Source of the DNA: Rubinisphaera margarita
GTDB taxonomy: Bacteria; Planctomycetota; Planctomycetia; Planctomycetales; Planctomycetaceae
DNA length: 31,853 bases
NCBI RefSeq assembly: GCF_022267515.1
Contig: NZ_JAKFGB010000018.1
Coordinates: 1 to 31,853 of the forward strand
Direction: 5' to 3'
The translations under genes and the position numbers were made by a program. The notes beneath the pieces are model-generated. The model searched no databases and was not told the DNA's origin. It saw nothing but the letters and a program-made list of their open reading frames with translations. This document shows, piece after piece, positions 25,300 to 31,853 of this stretch; position 1 is the first letter of the stretch, and each line of letters begins with the position of its first letter.

Positions 25300-26246
25300 C
25301 GCCCTGCCTGCTCGAAGTGGTCGCTGACAACACGGCAGGAAGTCCGGTTGATGAGAATCTCAAGTGGACTCATCTCCCGTTGACGCAGATCGTGCAGAAA
25401 CTCGCTCGGCGCGGGATCCGTGTCTGCCGTAAGACCATTCGCAAGATTCTGCGCTCTCTCGGATTTCGCAGTCGGCGTCTGGTTAAGTCGGTCACACTGT
25501 CTCCCAGCCGAGATCGCGACGCCCAGTTTCGGAAGATCAGCCGGCTCAGCAAGAAGTACCGTCGACGTGGCGATCCCGTTTTCAGCCTCGATAGTAAGCG
25601 TAAAGAGCAACTGGGCCGCATTTATCGGGAAGGGATGGTCTGGGCCGATGGGCCGGCTCAGGTGCTGGACCATGCCCTGCCGGCGTACGTGGAAGGCGAA
25701 GTGACGCCGCACGGTTTGTACGATCCGTCGCGCCATCTCGCGCATGTGCACATCACAACCGGTTCAGACACGGGCGAGTTCGCCGTGGAGAGTTTGCGAC
25801 GGTTCTGGCACAAGCACGCCGCCGAGGATTATGGTCAGGCGAACTCGATGTTGCTTCTGTGCGACTGTGGCGGCAGCAACAGTTTCCGATCGCACGCCTT
25901 CAAGTCCCATTTGGGTGAGTTGGCTGCGGAGTTGAAGATGTCAATTCGGGTGGCTCACCTGCCGGTGTACTGCTCGAAATACAATCCGATTGAAAGGAGG
26001 GTGTTCGCCCACGTGGAACGAAGTTTTCGGGGGCGGATCTTTGGTGACGGGGCGTCAGTGGCTCAAGCCGTCCGGGAGACTGAGCTGTGCGAGAAATCGG
26101 GCCTGACCATCACGGCCAGCGTGATTGACACGGAGTACGTGCCAGTGCGGCAGTCGCGACGGAAGTACGATCTCAGCGACCTGGCAATCACTCACGACCG
26201 CCACTTGCCGGACTACAATTACGTCATCAAGCCGAGAACCCTCTGA
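25275..26246 (+). CDS. ISAzo13-type transposase, catalytic part (frame 0)
   Basis: This frame carries the rest of the transposase: CPELTPCLLEVVADN, ENLKWTHLPLTQIVQKLARRG, DRDAQFRKI and GDPVFSLDSKRKEQLG (first catalytic Asp), LLLCDCGGSNSFRSH (second Asp) and SKYNPIERRVFAHVERSFRGR (catalytic Glu), ending NYVIKPRTL. The DDE triad is intact. The first ATG/GTG/TTG in frame is GTG 25317, but homology starts before it, at the A run 25274-25278 where the N-terminal frame would slip back by one base. Either this is a programmed -1 frameshift that makes the full enzyme, or a one-base change has disabled the gene; the sequence does not decide. The three catalytic residues argue that inactivation, if real, is recent. 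Confidence 0.75.
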   Translation, partial: KTKSCPELTPCLLEVVADNTAGSPVDENLKWTHLPLTQIVQKLARRGIRVCRKTIRKILRSLGFRSRRLVKSVTLSPSRDRDAQFRKISRLSKKYRRRGDPVFSLDSKRKEQLGRIYREGMVWADGPAQVLDHALPAYVEGEVTPHGLYDPSRHLAHVHITTGSDTGEFAVESLRRFWHKHAAEDYGQANSMLLLCDCGGSNSFRSHAFKSHLGELAAELKMSIRVAHLPVYCSKYNPIERRVFAHVERSFRGRIFGDGASVAQAVRETELCEKSGLTITASVIDTEYVPVRQSRRKYDLSDLAITHDRHLPDYNYVIKPRTL

Positions 26247-26362
26247 GCAATAAATCCCACGTTCCAAGCCGTAGGAGAATGCCGTTTGGCGAGGGGAAAA
26301 GTTCAGCCCTGCCTCGTCTTCCCGCAGAGAAAGGCTCTCACCAATCACCCGGTTCAATCGCA

Positions 26363-26414
26363 TCCTCCGACGGCTGCGCCGCCCCGAAAGAATCTTTCGG
26401 GGCCACCCCTCGAC
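26363..26414 (-). repeat. Double-hairpin repeat, copy g
   Basis: On the minus strand it reads GGGTGGC, stem 1 CCCCGAAAG / CTTTCGGGG (three-base loop), then CGGC gca GCCG as stem 2, then TCGGAGG. The 52 bases are identical to 26653-26704 (copy h). The order matches copies a-f, with a different tail. Confidence 0.7.
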
Positions 26415-26445
26415 TACGCTTGCAGTGCATCTGCACGAGGCTTGT

Positions 26446-26534
26446 CGGATGGCTCAGACGCGTGCGTCTGAGTGGCAAAGCCACAAGAGGTCGCTGACCG
26501 ACGGACTTTGTCTGTTCGGCCAGTCTCCCATGAA
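26446..26534 (+). repeat. 89-base direct repeat, right copy, with double-hairpin copy d
   Basis: This repeats 24672-24760 with about four substitutions. Copy d occupies 26450-26490, with the same stems as copy c: CTCAGACGC / GCGTCTGAG and GTGGC aaa GCCAC, then AAGAGG. Confidence 0.85.
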
Positions 26535-26570
26535 ATCGTTCGCAAATACTTCTCCAGCGAAACACTGCTT

Positions 26571-26611
26571 CTTCCTGTGACTTCGTCACCCAGACGTGCA
26601 CGTCTGGGCCA
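26571..26611 (-). repeat. Double-hairpin repeat, copy e
   Basis: On the minus strand it reads TGG, then the perfect palindrome CCCAGACGTG / CACGTCTGGG, then GTGAC gaa GTCAC, then AGGAAG. It faces copy d, as copy f faces copy b. Confidence 0.72.
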
Positions 26612-26652
26612 TCCCGATTCCGGGTGTTATGAACTATTGACGTCCAATCCCG

Positions 26653-26704
26653 TCCTCCGACGGCTGCGCCGCCCCGAAAGAATCTTTCGGGGCCACCCCT
26701 CGAC
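26653..26704 (-). repeat. Double-hairpin repeat, copy h
   Basis: Identical to copy g over 52 bases, 290 bases apart and in the same orientation. The sequence beyond the block diverges gradually (cttgc-g-gcat-tgcacg is shared). Confidence 0.75.
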
Positions 26705-26896
26705 CATGCTTGCGCCGCATTTGCACGCGTCTCCCTGAACTCTTTCACGCTCATCGGTGTCGTTCTGCCGGGCCGATCTACCAACCGGCTGGCGATCTCC
26801 GTAGTATTACGAAGAGCCGGACGGGTGCGTCGTCATGACCGCTCCGTCGGGCTCCGGGACACCATATCTGAAATGATTTGCGCTGAAAGACGTGAC

Positions 26897-27913
<1,017 letters not shown>

Positions 27914-27940
27914 CCCCGGTTCCCTGCAACGGGAGCGTGA

Positions 27941-29038
<1,098 letters not shown>

Positions 29039-29397
29039 CAGTCGTCCGCGATACGAAGTGGGGCGAGAGCGAGATGCGTCGATTCTAGGCCGCCGGGACA
29101 CCGCGCGGGCAGGCGAAAAGGGCTCCCATGTCCAGTTCTGCCGGATATTCCACCTGATATGACGATTATGTCCATCGCAAGCCCGGACCAGTCGGATGAG
29201 GACACCGGACTGCCCGAAGTTTCCTCCTGCGTGACCTATCCATGTCGAGAAAACATGCCTATGATTTTCCAGAATCACGGCTCCCGCCGCTCTTCGGTTG
29301 AGTTCTCCCGAAGAGTTCATGGATCTGCCTGTTCGGCGCCCCGAAGCGGATGCCCGTGCGGATCGCCAAGTCCTCCAGTTGACGTGCTGCCACGACT
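29039..29397. other. Divergent intergenic region with a hairpin in the EF-G leader
   Basis: Promoters for the lipoprotein (minus) and EF-G (plus) must be here. CTCTTCGG (29290-29297) and CCGAAGAG (29308-29315) form an 8-bp stem with a ten-base loop, about 80 bases before the EF-G start. No gene and no clear promoter boxes are seen. Confidence 0.5.
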
Positions 29398-31485
<2,088 letters not shown>

Positions 31486-31498
31486 GGACATCACACCC

Positions 31499-31603
31499 GT
31501 AGCGGCGGCATCCTGCCGCCGTTTGGACATGGGGTGTACATTCGCTTCCGGTTGCTTCGAGCGACACCCATTCGGCGGCGGATGCGCGGGATGCCGCCGC
31601 TAC
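31499..31603. repeat. 105-base long palindromic element after EF-G
   Basis: The ends are a perfect 15-base inverted repeat (GTAGCGGCGGCATCC at 31499-31513 and its complement at 31589-31603). Inside, ATGGGGTGT pairs with ACACCCAT, and CGCT with AGCG, so nearly the whole element can fold into one long hairpin. It begins 14 bases after the EF-G stop. It could be a small non-autonomous mobile element or a 3'-end structure. Confidence 0.65.
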
Positions 31604-31853
31604 AAGTGAGGTCCGCAGTCCACTCCCGTCGGGTCCGCTGCGTTCACTCGGATTGGGTGTCGTTCGATGTAAGCGAGCCGATCCGGTCGCATGAATGCGT
31701 CCTGTTTCGCCCGGTTGTAGCCGTTATGCCGCTTCTGCGACGCCGTTTACGGTGGATCTGCTTCACCCACCGGGCGAATTCATCGCCTTGTCCCGATATT
31801 ACACTCTATTGTTCAGGCATGGATTAAAAGGTAAGTAACGGCACGGTGGCCCT
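31604..31853. other. Intergenic tail with an imperfect inverted repeat
   Basis: No convincing gene. TTCGCCCGG (31706-31714) is inverted as CCGGGCGAA (31770-31778), with further partial pairing of ATGAAT and ATTCAT outside. The window ends in gcacggtggccct, which resembles the GGTGGCC that begins the double-hairpin repeats, so another copy may start here. Confidence 0.4.

Larger units (their letters stand above)
24905..26272 (+). mobile_element. ISAzo13-type insertion sequence
   Basis: The element is about 1368 bases long. Its ends are imperfect inverted repeats: 24905-24929 and the complement of 26248-26272 agree at 22 of 25 positions, sharing ACGGC, GGAACG and GGGATTTATTG. The transposase fills nearly all of it, and its stop codon lies two bases before the right repeat. 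No clear target-site duplication is visible (TGG on the left, AGG on the right), so the exact tips may be off by a few bases. Family placement rests on the transposase. Confidence 0.75.

Noticed and set aside
24905..26272. IS630 assignment for the insertion sequence
   Set aside because: There are no TA target duplications, and the transposase motifs (DRDAQF, SLDSKRKE, CDCGGSNS, SKYNPIER) fit the ISAzo13 type better.
26363..26704. Possible CRISPR array
   Set aside because: The repeats occur in both orientations, with uneven spacing and hairpins of differing sequence, and there are no cas genes.
31534..31827. 97-aa open frame at the window end
   Set aside because: It starts inside the palindromic element, is Arg-rich with no domain, and has no ribosome site.

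Overview
The window looks like a piece of chromosome from a Planctomycetota bacterium, probably order Planctomycetales. This is an inference from gene content (very large exported multi-domain proteins, many lipoproteins and exported proteins, a stand-alone EF-G, weak Shine-Dalgarno sequences) and from the moderately high GC. No rRNA, tRNA or CRISPR array was found.

Layout. (1) 1-3000: the right end of an insertion sequence, then a compact three-gene minus-strand operon: a KAS III-like condensing enzyme, a haem-oxygenase-like iron oxidase and a protein I cannot place. (2) 3114-9163: a small exported PDZ protein with its own terminator, then four plus-strand housekeeping genes (M48 metalloprotease lipoprotein, CaCA cation exchanger, PepA, PLP aminotransferase). 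(3) 9430-20708: about 11.3 kb on the minus strand holding two translationally coupled giant envelope proteins (1179 and 2580 aa). Together they appear to carry three copies of one module, and the larger one has a signal-peptide-like segment in its middle. (4) 21033-24535: a GT2 glycosyltransferase and a GAF-GAF-GGDEF sensor on the minus strand, then a small acidic protein on the plus strand. (5) 24536-26896: a repeat-rich stretch with an ISAzo13-type insertion sequence whose transposase is split by a -1 frameshift. (6) 26897-31485: DAHP synthase, a conserved lipoprotein and EF-G, then a long palindromic element to the end of the window.

Two things deserve the most attention. The first is the condensing enzyme/iron oxidase/unknown operon, which has the look of a small uncharacterised acyl-modifying pathway. 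The second is a family of at least eight intergenic double-hairpin repeats whose stems keep pairing although their sequences differ. Several lie just downstream of genes and in the gene's orientation, which suggests a role at mRNA 3' ends.
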